From positions 186,001-250,000 of the forward strand of contig JAQWIT010000013.1 of the NCBI GenBank assembly GCA_029248745.1: DNA of 64,000 nucleotides, given 5' to 3'. Shown one piece after another: positions 8,031 to 20,500 of the stretch (within the stretch, counting starts at the first letter, position 1; the number at the start of each line of letters is the position of its first letter). This DNA comes from Gammaproteobacteria bacterium (lineage in GTDB: Bacteria > Pseudomonadota > Gammaproteobacteria > Nitrosococcales > Methylophagaceae). Below the pieces are notes generated by a model that did not search any database, had not been told where the DNA came from, and saw nothing but the letters and a program-made list of their open reading frames with translations. Made by a program: the position numbers and the translations under genes.

Positions 8031-8390
8031 ACGGCACGTACGGCTATAGGTTTACCAAATTTTTGGCAAGTTCTAAATAGCTGACTGTTTGTCCATAGGG
8101 AATATTTTGTAATGCCTGCCAGATTTGCTTTTGGAAGTCTGTGCCGGCAAGGATGAGTGATAACTCAAATTCAGTTCTTTGTTTATTGAAGTATTCATCA
8201 AGCTGTTTTATGGCATGATTTAAAGTGGCATTGCGGCCTTCGTTCAATGGCCCACCTGAGTGTTTGGTCAGTCTTTTTTTCCGACAGCGACTTTATTCTT
8301 CTTGTTTTGCTAATTACATAAACACAATTTGCCTTCGATACTACCGAGGACAAGATTACCGACGGGTGATTGATAAAGTTGAGTTGTAAT
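8031..8390 (-). pseudogene. ogt: Broken ogt: O6-methylguanine-DNA methyltransferase
   Basis: On the minus strand, three frame-shifted pieces make up an Ogt N-terminus and middle. They are LYQSPVGNLVLGSIEGKLC (about 8310-8390), ATLNHAIKQLDEYFNKQRTE with FQKQIWQALQNIPYGQTVSY (8062-8240), and after a one-base loss in an A-run, FGKPIAVRAVANTND (near 8025-8070). The following PCHRV active-site motif is deleted and replaced by a peroxidase fragment. A stop (TAG) also follows the first piece near 8310. The start codon is not clear. The gene is dead by frameshift, stop and C-terminal deletion. Confidence 0.8.
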
Positions 8391-8478
8391 TTGTGTAATA
8401 GTATTACAGTACCATTTAACGATTGTTTTGATTAGCAGTGACTCATATAATGACGTTTTGTTTATAGATGAGTCGACG

Positions 8479-8901
8479 ATGGAAATCACAGCTGTGCCTT
8501 TTGCCGCCCATAATGGCATTGAAATTGACGAAAATGGTGCTGTGTTTTTGCCTTTTCACGAAAGTGTACAGAACCATTTTGATGGTGTGCATGCCGGTGC
8601 TCAGTTTTTGTTGGCGGAAAGTGCGAGTGGTTATTATTTGTTAACGGCTTTCCCTGATTTAGTTGGTCATGTTGTGCCTTTACTGCGTGAATCACGCATT
8701 AAATATGTTCAGCAAGCTCAGGGCGAATTGGTATCAAAAGTGTTACTGGAGGAGGCAGAAAAGCAAAAAATTTTGCAGACACTGATGTCACGCAGACGTG
8801 CTGTGGTTACTGTCGCTGTCGATGTGAGTGAACGTGATGGTAATACGACGTGCTCTGGTGAGTTTAAGTGGTTTGTTCAGCTGCAGGGTGATATTGCTTA
8901 G
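8479..8901 (+). CDS. Thioesterase-like (hot-dog fold, DUF4442/PaaI type) protein
   Basis: A 140-residue protein starting at MEITAVPFAAHNGIEIDENG. The segment LPFHESVQNHFDGVHAGAQF resembles the hot-dog fold of DUF4442/PaaI-like thioesterases, where the HAGA helix packs over the sheet. The start is chosen at the ATG at 8479. An upstream TTG at 8428 would add 17 residues with no family support and overlap the decayed ogt region. Its stop overlaps the stop of the convergent gene at 8898 by 4 bases, within an inverted repeat (GATATT/AATATC). Substrate unknown; a role in acyl-CoA metabolism is inference from fold. Confidence 0.6.
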   Translation: MEITAVPFAAHNGIEIDENGAVFLPFHESVQNHFDGVHAGAQFLLAESASGYYLLTAFPDLVGHVVPLLRESRIKYVQQAQGELVSKVLLEEAEKQKILQTLMSRRRAVVTVAVDVSERDGNTTCSGEFKWFVQLQGDIA

Positions 8902-9317
8902 ATAATATCGAACATAACTTGATGTCCAGCCTTGAAGTGCTTTCCAGCATAGTCTGACAGCCAACTCAGGTCGAGGGTCTTGCTCTTAATTGCTTTTGAT
9001 TTTGCGTAGTAATAGGCAAGCATAAATGTCTCATCTTCTGTTCGTAACCATTTTTCTGTTTTTGTTTGGACAGAGACAGATTCACGACGAAATAATTCTT
9101 CAAACACGGCATCAACGATAAGGTTAAAGTGACTCTCGTTAATTTTGTTCGCGATGGCATAGCCACGACAAGAACCTAAGACTGAACCAGTGATTTCATG
9201 GCTCGATTGCATTTTTACAGGAACATTGCCCAGTTCATCTTTCAGCGCGTTAAAGCAATTAGAGAAGGCTTTGAGTAGATGATGTTTGTGTTGATTGTTT
9301 TTAAATAATTTGAGCAT
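8898..9317 (-). CDS. Unknown protein, tandem paralogue 4 of 4
   Basis: A 139-residue soluble, probably all-helical protein of a family I do not recognise. It shares a core with its three upstream neighbours: FxxCFxxLxxELGNVPxxMQ, then a GSCRGYAxxN helix, VDAVFEELFRRES, VQxKxExWL, FMxAYxxAK, and a final LDLSWLSDYAxxHF. No signal peptide, membrane segment or metal motif is visible. It begins 6 bases after the preceding paralogue ends and is last in the operon. It differs most at the C-terminus (GHQVMFDII). Confidence 0.65.
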   Translation of the reverse strand: MLKLFKNNQHKHHLLKAFSNCFNALKDELGNVPVKMQSSHEITGSVLGSCRGYAIANKINESHFNLIVDAVFEELFRRESVSVQTKTEKWLRTEDETFMLAYYYAKSKAIKSKTLDLSWLSDYAGKHFKAGHQVMFDII

Positions 9318-9323
9318 GGTTTC

Positions 9324-9725
9324 TTATGTTGTATGTCTTACCTCAAAAGCTGCATCAAAATGTGCCTTTGCATAAGTTTGTAACCAAGTTAAGTCTAGCT
9401 CTAACGAGACTTTATCTTTGGCGTGGTAATATGATTCCATAAAATCCTCATCGGCTTCCGTTAACCATGTCTCAGTTCTGGTTTGAACATCAATAGAATC
9501 TTGTCGGTAGACTTCTTCAAACACGGCATCAACGATAGAAGCGAATGCTTTTTCAGATAAATTAGCAGCTTCCGAGTACCCTCGGCATGTCCCTAAAATA
9601 GCGGCTGTGACATATTTGTCTTTTTGCATAGGGATAGGAACATTATCGAAGATACTTTTGAGTGGCTCGAAGCAGTCAGAGAATGCGTGCTTGAGTTTGC
9701 TTTTATGTTTCATCATTTCTAACAT
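9324..9725 (-). CDS. Unknown protein, tandem paralogue 3 of 4
   Basis: A 133-residue member of the tandem array. It contains FSDCFEPLKSIFDNVPIPMQ, AAILGTCRGYSEAAN, SIVDAVFEEVYRQDSIDVQ, WLTEADEDFMESYYHAKDK and LDLTWLQTYAKAHFDAAF. GGGGAG lies 6-7 bases before the ATG at 9725, a good ribosome binding site. The gene before it ends 20 bases upstream. Function unknown; the conserved acidic/aromatic pattern in the second half suggests a shared helical bundle. Confidence 0.65.
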   Translation of the reverse strand: MLEMMKHKSKLKHAFSDCFEPLKSIFDNVPIPMQKDKYVTAAILGTCRGYSEAANLSEKAFASIVDAVFEEVYRQDSIDVQTRTETWLTEADEDFMESYYHAKDKVSLELDLTWLQTYAKAHFDAAFEVRHTT

Positions 9726-9745
9726 GATGCTCCCCTTTTGTTAAA

Positions 9746-10147
9746 TTAAAGTTGTTGACCTAGTGTACTGGCTTTTTCAAAATGCGTTTGTACATATTGA
9801 CTTAACCAGTCTAAGTTTAGCTCAACTTCCGCGGCCGTTCTTGCATGTTGATAAGCAGTCATAAAATCACTATTTTCTTTATTGAGCCAATTTTGTGCTT
9901 TGATTTGCATAGCCAATGATTCACTGCGAAATACTTCTTCAAAAGCATTGTCTATGAGTTTATTGACGACGGCTTCTTTTAGTTTATTTTTAACGGCGTA
10001 ACCACGGCATGTGCCAAGGATGGCGCCAGATATATAGGGACTCTGTCTCATACTAGAGTGGACATTGCCTAAATCACTTCTCAATGGGTCTAAACAATCT
10101 GAGAAGGCTTGTAATAGTATGGGTTTATGTATGGCGGCAGTGAACAT
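9746..10147 (-). CDS. Unknown protein, tandem paralogue 2 of 4
   Basis: A 133-residue paralogue starting at MFTAAIHKPILLQAFSDCLD. An ATG or similar codon 18 codons upstream would run into the preceding gene and adds no conserved sequence, so 10147 is preferred. Shared core: LDPLRSDLGNVHSSMRQSPY, GAILGTCRGYAVKN, FEEVFRSESLAMQ, WLNKENSDFMTAYQHAR and LNLDWLSQYVQTHFEKAS. It keeps the VDxxFEE-like helix as IDNAFEE. It sits 10 bases after paralogue 1. Function unknown. Confidence 0.65.
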   Translation of the reverse strand: MFTAAIHKPILLQAFSDCLDPLRSDLGNVHSSMRQSPYISGAILGTCRGYAVKNKLKEAVVNKLIDNAFEEVFRSESLAMQIKAQNWLNKENSDFMTAYQHARTAAEVELNLDWLSQYVQTHFEKASTLGQQL

Positions 10148-10157
10148 TTTTTTCGTT

Positions 10158-10562
10158 TTATAACATGAGGCCTGTTGCTTGATCGAAATTCTCTTTAGCA
10201 TAGGTAGTCAACCAAGCTAAATCCAGATCTGCTGTTGTTTTATCCTTAGCAACTTCATAAGCCTGAGTAAAGTCATCATTGCTGCTATTTTTCCATGTAT
10301 CAACACGTTCTTGGACGTTAACTGATTCCATACGATAGACTTCTTCAAAGGCGGCATCAGATATCAATGCAATATCATTTGGTTTAGTGACATTTTGCAG
10401 TTCAGCATATTTTTCACAGACAGCTAGAATTGAGGCATTGATAGCCGGGTCAGTTTGCATAGGAATGGGCACATTACCCAATTCATCTATCAAGGGCCAA
10501 AAGCATTTTTCGAATGCCTGTTCTAGTTTCCTTTTATGTTTACCAAGACCGATGCCAAACAT
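10158..10562 (-). CDS. Unknown protein, tandem paralogue 1 of 4 (first gene of the array)
   Basis: A 134-residue protein, first in transcription order. It is the most divergent copy: the CRGYA motif is CEKYAELQN, but FEKCFWPLIDELGNVPIPMQ, AAFEEVYRMESVNVQ, FTQAYEVAKDK and LDLAWLTTYAKENFDQAT are kept. GAGGA precedes the ATG at 10562. A weak -10-like TATATT lies about 40 bases upstream. I cannot assign a family. The short N-terminal basic stretch (GLGKHKRKLEQAF) is common to the array. Confidence 0.65.
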   Translation of the reverse strand: MFGIGLGKHKRKLEQAFEKCFWPLIDELGNVPIPMQTDPAINASILAVCEKYAELQNVTKPNDIALISDAAFEEVYRMESVNVQERVDTWKNSSNDDFTQAYEVAKDKTTADLDLAWLTTYAKENFDQATGLML

Positions 10563-10660
10563 GTTTTTCCTCGTCCAATTACTGTTATTAATTAGTGAGA
10601 ATATACACCAGTCATAGCAGAATAAAAGGGTTTTTATGTTAAGCCATTCATGGCTGTTGT

Positions 10661-11077
10661 TTAGGCGTCGATTCTTTTATGTCGTAATGACTTAATTTTA
10701 CTCCGATGTTGTTTATTTACGAGTCGCTTTTTGAGGGCATTTTTGCTGGGTTTAGTAACTCGTCTTATTTTTCTTTGTTCGAGCTGTTCGAGAATAAGTT
10801 GTTGTAGACGGTTGAGCGCATCTTGACGATTTTTTTCTTGGGTCCGCCATTGTTGCGCTTTGATGATAATGCAACCATGTTTAGTAATTCGGTTATCTGG
10901 AGATGACAGTAATCGTTGTTTGATAGCATCGGGGAGTGAAGCTTTCTTTATATCAAAGCGAAGGTGGATGGCGGTGGCGACTTTATTGACATTCTGTCCC
11001 CCAGCCCCTTGTGCACGAATAGCTGTTAAGACAATTTCGTGATCGGGTATTGAGAGATGTTGGTTGATGTTTAGCAC
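10661..11077 (-). CDS. arfB: Alternative ribosome-rescue factor ArfB (YaeJ)
   Basis: A peptidyl-tRNA hydrolase of the release-factor-like family that frees ribosomes stalled without a stop codon. The catalytic GGQ motif is in IRAQGAGGQNVNKVATAIHL, and the C-terminal tail is strongly basic (KNALKKRLVNKQHRSKIKSL), as needed to enter the empty mRNA channel. With the GTG at 11077 the protein has 138 residues, matching the roughly 140 of E. coli YaeJ, and an AGGAA lies 7 bases before it. The ATG at 11107 lacks a ribosome binding site and sits almost on a TATAAT sequence. Confidence 0.88.
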   Translation of the reverse strand: MLNINQHLSIPDHEIVLTAIRAQGAGGQNVNKVATAIHLRFDIKKASLPDAIKQRLLSSPDNRITKHGCIIIKAQQWRTQEKNRQDALNRLQQLILEQLEQRKIRRVTKPSKNALKKRLVNKQHRSKIKSLRHKRIDA

Positions 11078-11230
11078 GTGCAATTCCTGTGGTGATGCTA
11101 GCGACATGGATTATATTACGGGTTTGCTTGTCAAAGGAGTCTACGTGGTTGTGCTTATTCTCCGTCAGACGTGAGATTTTATTGATTCTATAATAGAGCC
11201 AAGCTACTTTTGAAAATGCTAGGAATTTGA

Positions 11231-13508
11231 ATGGGATAGGTTATTAAAGTTGTTGCTAGTCTTATGAGTGTTATATTTATCGATGCTTTTTATGCGTTGT
11301 TAAATATTGACCTTAATGATTATAAATAACAGATTGAGGATGCAACTACGGATGCGACAGGTCGGCAATTGCGGCTGGAAGGCGATGTCTCGATTGCTTG
11401 GTCGTTGATTCCAACCTTAGCTGTTGAGAAAGTCACCTTTTCAAATGCCAGCTAGGGGATAGAGCCAGAGATGGTGGCGTTAGATAAGTTTGAAGTGCGA
11501 TTGGCTTTGTACCCTTTACTACAACGCCACATACAAGTGTCAAAAGTATTATTGCATAGCTCACATATCCTGGTTGAGACGAACAAAAAAAGGGGTTAGC
11601 AATTGGGTGTTTGACATTGAAGCGACACCAGAGCCTGAAGAAACTAGGCAGAATGAGAATGAAGCATCAGAGCTCCAATCTGTTATTGTCAATGAGCTGG
11701 ATACTACAGAAACGAAAATCGACTATATCGATGGCGTGACTGGTGACAAAAAGCAGTTTTAATTGAACATTTGTCAATTGATGTTGCTGATACAGAAACT
11801 CCAATGGATCTAGTGTTGAAAGCGGTAGTCGATGAGATTCCTGTTTCAGTTGAGGGTGAAATGGGTGGCGTTAAATCTCTAATCGATAATACGAATATGT
11901 CGTTAGATTTAACAGCTGATGCGGGGGTATTCCCCTTGAACTTGATGGTGAAATTGCTCAACTATAGATGGCAAGGGTGCTGTGCTAAAGCTGGAACTTA
12001 ATTCCGCGGGTGCTGCGTTATCCAAGTTGTCTAGTGAGACGTTACCCGCTTTTGGTAATGTCACGATTAAGGGCGATGTTAAGAGTGATGATGTGACCGA
12101 TAAGATCACATTAGACTTGTTGATAGCTATAGATGGTGTTGGTCTAGCGCTCAAAGGGCAGATTACTGAGCCACAGCAAGTTAAAGGAGTAGCACTCAAT
12201 ATTGATCTAACAACAGATTTCTCAACGTTGTCATTGTTATCTGGCTCTGAGATACCAAATATTGGTGATGTCGAATTAAAAGGGCAGATATCTAATCATC
12301 TCGAGGCGGAAGCGATAATGTCAACGGTGAAAGGGGATGTTCAGCGTCCCCAAGAAGCTGATGGTATTACACTTGATTTGTATTTGGTAACGCACTCTTT
12401 TGCTCTGAGTGTCTTAGCTGGGGATACATTACCAACGATAAGTGATATTAAGTTGTCCAGCGCAGTGACAGGTAATGACAATGTTTATAAGTTAGCGAAT
12501 TTGGCGTTAACTGCAGATAAAACGGACTTGAGTGGCGATGTCGTTGTGTCACTCGTAGGCGAAAATCCTAAAATCACTGCGGCATTGGTTTCGCAAACTT
12601 TTGATCTTACGTCGTTATTAAGAAGATGAGTCCACATCAGAATCTGAGAACGACTATTCTCGGATGACACATTGGTCTTTGATGCATTAAACGAACTTGA
12701 TGCTGATATCACGCTCAAGATACAAACTGTCGATTCAAATGCGTTAAAGCTAAGGAACGTTGATATTGCAGTTGTTTTACAAAATAGTCATTTACAAATT
12801 TCCCCTATGGTTCTGAGTTTCGCTGGCAGCCGATTGACAGGTCATGTTGATTTGAATGCGAAGAGTGAAACGGCAGCGTTGAGTACAAAGATGCAGGTGA
12901 ATGGGTTTAAGTTAGCGAAAGTAGACGCTTTAAAAGATGTTATTTCAGGCGGTAATACGGACGTTTATATCGATGCTAAAGGCAAAGGTAAAACGGTAAG
13001 ACAATTAATGGCAGGATTAGATAGTAAAGTCATCATAAAAATAGCTGAGAGTCAGATCGAAGACGGTACATTAGATTTGATAGGCGCTGACTTTATTACG
13101 GAATTGGTTAATCTTTTAAACCCTTTCAGTAAGGGGCAAAAAGGGACTGAGCTTGCTTGTGCTGTTGTGAATTTTAATATTAAAAATGGCATTGCGACAA
13201 CGGATAAAGGTATTGCTGTGAGAAAGGGCAAAATGATTATCTTTGGTGATGGAACGATTAATCTAAAAAATGAGAAGTCGGATATTGGTACTACACCTGA
13301 GGCACGGACAGGAATTGGGATGAACATGACCAATCTAGTTGGCTTAGTGCGTGTAGGTGGCACCTTAGCAGCTCCATCAGCCCTAGTGGATAATACGGGT
13401 GTTTTGGAAGCAGGATTGTCAACGGGAGCAGCTGTTGCAACAGGTGGCTTGTTAGTCGTTGCTGAGGTTTTAATCGATAGGGTGACTGCTGATGAGAACC
13501 CTTGTTAG
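11231..13508 (+). pseudogene. Heavily decayed AsmA-family gene
   Basis: Reading across frames reconstructs an AsmA-like protein: IDAFYALLNIDLNDYK, ATGRQLRLEGDVSIAWSLIP, LAVEKVTFSNAS, ALDKFEVRLALYPLLQ, and a long beta-repeat C-terminus. I count at least nine lesions. Stops are TAG at codon 3 (11237), TAA at 11327 and TAG at 11453 (a Trp position). Frameshifts lie near 11584 (extra A in a run), 11750, 11925, 11965, 12620 and 12660. The last piece (12672-13508) is a long open stretch but lacks start and signal. AsmA proteins act in envelope lipid transport and outer-membrane assembly. Confidence 0.88.
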
Positions 13509-13562
13509 ACCGTATTTGGCATTAAACCGAAAACACCATGATATTTGTCGAGTAAGGTGCTT

Positions 13563-15394
<1,832 letters not shown>

Positions 15395-15471
15395 TTACGT
15401 TGAGTTGCATCAATTTTAGCAAACTTTGTTATGTTTCATTGAAAATATCATCGTTGATAAATTGGGCCATC

Positions 15472-16288
15472 ATGAAAAGTCGAATCGGTGTTGTACAAAT
15501 GAATTCTTCTAATCAACCTGCTGATAATGTGGCTTTTGCTAAAGCTCAGACAGTGCAGGCAGCAGATCAGAGTTTAGATTTAGTGAGTTTCTCTGAAACC
15601 TTTATCTATATGATTAAAATCATAGTGAAAAACATCGGGCGGCTCAGACTTTAGATGGTGAATTGGTACAGACCTTTCGAGATTTAGCGAGTCAACATGA
15701 TATTTCTGTTCTAGTGGGTAGTATTTATGAGAAAACGCCTGATGAAGATAAGCGCTTGTGTAACACTTCGATTTTGATTGATCGCCAAGGTGAATTGAAT
15801 GGGGTGTTCCGTAAGATTCACATGATGTGATGCACCGACATTGGGCTACAACGAGTCGGTTGGAATTAAACCGGGCAATATTCCTGTTGTAGTGGATCAT
15901 GAAATGGTAAATTAGGTTTAACGATTTGTTATGACTTACGCTTTCCAGAACTGTTTCGTTTTTTAACTAAAAAAGGGGCAGAAGTTATTTTGTGCCCGCA
16001 GCTTTTTTTCTCTGTACCGGGAAGCACGACTGGTTGCCAATTTTGACTGCACGTGCCATTAGGGATCAAGTTTATATCGTGGCGCCAAACCAATGAGGAA
16101 ATCATTACCCTGGACGTACTTATTGTGACAGTAGTGTGATTATCGACCCGTGGGGTAGTGTGGTCTGCACTGCGCCCGAACGCCCCGGTATGGTTTCGGC
16201 GACAATCGATTTAGGCTATTTGCGTGAAGTGCGAGCGAGTATGCCAATGTTAGGCCATTGCCGGCCAGAGCTGTATCAAGCAAGTTAA
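15472..16288 (+). pseudogene. Broken carbon-nitrogen hydrolase (Nit1/omega-amidase-like)
   Basis: Frame-shifted pieces rebuild a nitrilase-superfamily enzyme. SRIGVVQMNSSNQPADN and SFSETFIYM (catalytic Glu) come first, then ELVQTFRDLASQHDISVLVG and FRKIHM (catalytic Lys). These are followed by ICYDLRFPELFRFLTKKG (catalytic Cys), ARAIRDQVYIVAPNQ and CDSSVIIDPWGSVVC. All triad residues are visible, but in different frames. Lesions include a shift near 15612, a TGA at 15828, and shifts near 15905 and 16000, with another near 16090. The product cannot be made as one chain. It lies divergent from hemB. Confidence 0.85.
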
Positions 16289-16432
16289 TTGGATTTAACG
16301 AACGAAGTTAAGCATATCATCGAGACCATTTTTGCGTGGACTCGGGTGTCTGTTTTGCGCTAAAATTACCGGAATTTTGTGTGAATGAAACGTTCCGTTT
16401 CGTCATGAGTTTATATCCGTTGGAGGTTTCCC

Positions 16433-17563
16433 TTGCGAACAAGCGCTCTACTTGCTCTTGAAGATGGCACGGTATTTCACGGCGAATCGATTGGTGCTAT
16501 TGGGCAATCAGTTGGTGAAGTCGTTTTTAATACATCTATGACAGGCTATCAGGAAATTTTGACTGACCCTTCATATTGTCGCCAAATTGTGACATTAACT
16601 TACCCGCATATTGGTAATGTCGGTGTGAACCTTGAAGACGAAGAGTCAGGCCGAATTTATGCTAGTGGCTTGATCATTCGTGAGCTCTCTCCAGTTGTTA
16701 GCAACTGGAGAAGTGAACAAGCGTTAGATACGTATTTAGAACAACATAATATTGTTGGCCTAGCAGAAATTGATACTCGGGCTTTAACACGACTGCTGCG
16801 GGAGAAGGGTGCGATGAAAGGTTGCATTGTGGCGGGTGAGGATATTGATGCTGATGCCGCTATTGCTGTTGCACAAGCTTTTGAAGGTCTTAAAGGTATG
16901 GACTTGGCAAAAGTAGTGACAACACAAGAAAGTTACAGCTGGGATAAGGCGTGTTGGCACTTATCTGGCGAGAACAAAGCAGCAGATGAACGTTTCCATG
17001 TTGTGGCTTATGACTTTGGTGCTAAAAGCAATATTTTAAGAATGCTCGTTGAGCGTGGCTGTCGATTGACAGTTGTCCCAGCCCAAACTTCTGCTACCGA
17101 TGTATTGGCAATGAATCCTGATGGTGTGTTTTTGTCTAATGGTCCAGGTGATCCAGAACCTTGTGATTATGCGATAACGGCGATTCAAACGCTATTAGAA
17201 GCTGATTTACCAGTTTTTGGTATTTGTCTGGGTCATCAATTATTGGCATTAGCGTGTGGTGCTAAAACAGTCAAAATGAAATTTGGTCATCATGGCGCGA
17301 ATCACCCGGTACAAGAAGGTTTGGCGGGGTTAGTGATGATTACCAGCCAAAATCATGGTTTTGCTGTGGACGAATCATCTCTACCAGAGTCGTTAGAAGC
17401 AACACATGTCTCGTTGTTTGATGGGACTTTACAAGGTATTCATCATAAGACAAAACCGGCTTTTAGTTTTCAAGGACATCCAGAAGCCAGTCCGGGCCCA
17501 CAAGATGCGGCACCCCTTTTCGATCATTTCATTGATCTCTTAGCAAAAGCGACAGGTAAATAA
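16433..17563 (+). CDS. carA: Carbamoyl-phosphate synthase, small (glutaminase) subunit
   Basis: A 376-residue class I glutamine amidotransferase subunit that delivers ammonia to CarB for carbamoyl phosphate, used in arginine and pyrimidine synthesis. The catalytic Cys is in [15 protein letters not shown] (about residue 265) and the His in [11 protein letters not shown]. The N-terminal domain has [17 protein letters not shown]. The start is TTG at 16433, fixed by a GGAGG six bases upstream and by the family's N-terminal sequence. carB begins 5 bases after the stop. Confidence 0.95.
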   Translation: MRTSALLALEDGTVFHGESIGAIGQSVGEVVFNTSMTGYQEILTDPSYCRQIVTLTYPHIGNVGVNLEDEESGRIYASGLIIRELSPVVSNWRSEQALDTYLEQHNIVGLAEIDTRALTRLLREKGAMKGCIVAGEDIDADAAIAVAQAFEGLKGMDLAKVVTTQESYSWDKACWHLSGENKAADERFHVVAYDFGAKSNILRMLVERGCRLTVVPAQTSATDVLAMNPDGVFLSNGPGDPEPCDYAITAIQTLLEADLPVFGICLGHQLLALACGAKTVKMKFGHHGANHPVQEGLAGLVMITSQNHGFAVDESSLPESLEATHVSLFDGTLQGIHHKTKPAFSFQGHPEASPGPQDAAPLFDHFIDLLAKATGK

Positions 17564-17568
17564 GCACG

Positions 17569-20500
17569 ATGGCAAAACGTACTGATATACAAAGTATCTT
17601 AATTTTGGGTGCAGGCCCAATCGTCATTGGTCAAGCTTGTGAGTTTGATTACTCAGGTGCACAAGCCTGTAAGGCGTTACGTGAAGAAGGTTACCGCGTT
17701 ATCTTGGTGAACTCGAACCCAGCAACAATTATGACGGATCCGAATATGGCGGATGCGACTTATATCGAGCCGGTGACTTGGCAAGCGGTTAGTAAAATTA
17801 TTGAAACTGAAAAGCCCGATGCGGTGTTGCCGACGATGGGTGGTCAGACGGCATTAAATTGTGCTTTAGATTTAAAGCGTGAAGGCGTATTGGAAAAATT
17901 TGGCGTTGAAATGATTGGCGCTGATAGCGAAGCAATCAATAAAGCAGAAGATCGTGATTTGTTCCGTGCTGCGATGCAGAAAATCGGTTTGGATATGCCG
18001 AAATCTGCTATAGCACACACGCTAGAAGAATCGATAGAGGTTCAAAAAGAGTTTGGGTACCCAACTATTATTCGTCCTTCATTTACGATGGGTGGCAGTG
18101 GCGGTGGTATTGCTTATAACAAAGAAGATTTTATTGATATTTGCCAGCGTGGTTTATATTTGAGTCCAACCTCTGAGTTACTGATTGAAGAATCAATAAT
18201 CGGGTGGAAAGAATTTGAAATGGAAGTGGTTCGTGATCGTAAAGATAACGCCATTATCATTTGTTCCATTGAAAACTTTGACCCTATGGGGGTGCATACG
18301 GGTGATTCAATTACGGTTGCGCCTGCTCAAACACTGACAGATAAAGAATATCAAATCATGCGTAATGCCTCATTGGCTGTGTTGCGAGAGATTGGTGTTG
18401 AAACGGGTGGGTCTAATGTACAGTTTGCCGTTAATCCTGACACGGGTCGATTGATCATTATTGAAATGAATCCTCGTGTGTCTCGTTCGTCTGCTTTGGC
18501 TTCAAAGGCAACGGGTTTCCCTATTGCGAAAGTAGCGGCGAAATTAGCTGTTGGTTATACGCTTGATGAATTACAAAATGAAATTACGGGTAATGCAACG
18601 CCCGCTTCATTTGAGCCAACGATCGACTACGTTGTGACAAAGGTACCGCGTTTCACTTTTGAAAAATTTCCACAAGCAGATAACCGTTTAAGCACTCAGA
18701 TGAAATCGGTTGGTGAAGTGATGGCGATTGGGCGTAATTTCCAGGAGTCATTACAAAAATCGTTGCGGGGGTTAGAAATTGATCGTGATGGTTTGACAGA
18801 GGTAGTTGACCTTACATCAGATGATGTAGTGGAAACATTGCGCCGTGAACTATGTTTGCCTGGTTCTGATCGTCTTTGGTATGTGGCTGATGCATTCCGT
18901 TATGGGTTTACTTTTGATGAGATTCAATCGTTAAGTCATATCGATCCTTGGTTTTTGATCCAAGTAGAGGAGCTAGTCACGCTTGAAAATGATTTACGTG
19001 ACCGATCATTAGCCGAGTTAGATACAAGCGAAATGCGCCGTTTAAAACGTAAGGGTTTCTCGGATTCTCGTTTGGCGACCTTATTACAAAAAACAGAGAA
19101 GCAAGTACGCGAACATCGCCATGACTTAGCGGTGCGCCCCGTTTATAAGCGAGTTGATACGTGTGCTGCTGAATTTGCTAGTTCAACAGCTTATATGTAT
19201 TCATCTTATGAACAGGAATGCGAAGCGAGCCCAAGTGATCGTGAAAAAATCATGATTTTGGGTGGTGGTCCAAACCGGATTGGTCAAGGTATCGAGTTCG
19301 ATTATTGTTGTGTCCATGCGGCACTCGCATTACGTGATGATGGTTATGAGACTATTATGGTGAATTGCAATCCAGAAACGGTTTCGACTGATTATGATAC
19401 ATCTGATCGTTTGTATTTTGAGCCTTTGACTTTAGAAGATGTGCTAGAAGTCGTTGCATTAGAACAACCTAAGGGTGTGATTGTGCAATATGGCGGTCAA
19501 ACGCCATTGAAATTAGCGCGTGCACTGGAAGCAGCAGGTGTACCTATTATCGGAACGTCGCCTGATGCGATTGACCATGCTGAAGATCGTGAACGTTTTC
19601 AGCAGATGGTTGAAAAACTGAACTTGTTACAACCTCCGAACCGTTTGGCTTTTTCTGCTGATACGGCAGTCGCGTTGGCAGCTGAAATTGGCTACCCGTT
19701 GGTGGTCCGTCCGTCTTATGTATTAGGTGGACGCGCGATGGAAATCGTTTATAACGAAGATGAATTGAATCGCTATATGACTAATGCGATTCAGGTATCG
19801 AATGATTCCCCTGTGTTATTGGATCGTTTCCTTGATGATGCGATTGAAGTCGATGTCGATGCCATTTGTGATGGCAAAGATGTCATGATCGGCGGCATTA
19901 TGGAGCATATAGAACAAGCAGGTGTGCACTCGGGGGATTCGGCTTGTGCTTTACCAGCTTACAGTTTGACTGAGGATGTAAAAGACCGAATGCGTGAACA
20001 AGTCCGTCAAATGGCGATGGAAATGGGTGTGGTTGGTTTGATGAATACGCAGTTTGCGATTCAAGGTGATAGTATTTTTATTTTAGAAGTCAATCCGCGT
20101 GCTTCTCGTACAGTGCCATATGTATCGAAAGCGATTGGTGTGCCGTTGGCAAAAGTGTCAGCGCGATGTATGGCCGGTCGTAGTCTGGCTGAACAAGGTG
20201 TGACAGAAGAGGTCATTCCTAATTATTATTCTGTTAAAGAAGCCGTTTTTCCTTTTATTAAATTCCAAGGTGTTGATCCTATTTTGGGTCCTGAGATGAA
20301 ATCAACGGGCGAAGTCATGGGCGTTGGCAGGACATTTGGTGAAGCCTTTGCTAAATCACAATTGGCTGCGAGTGTGGCATTGCCAACAGGTGGTAATGCG
20401 TTTATCAGCGTACGCGATGTTGATAAATCTGCAGTAGTGAAGGTGGCTAGAGATTTGTTGTCACTGGGTTTCTCATTATTGGGAACACGTGGAACACAAG

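Noticed and set aside
12672-13508. 278-codon frame as a stand-alone gene
   Set aside because: It is the C-terminal part of the AsmA-like pseudogene, without start, signal peptide or ribosome binding site.
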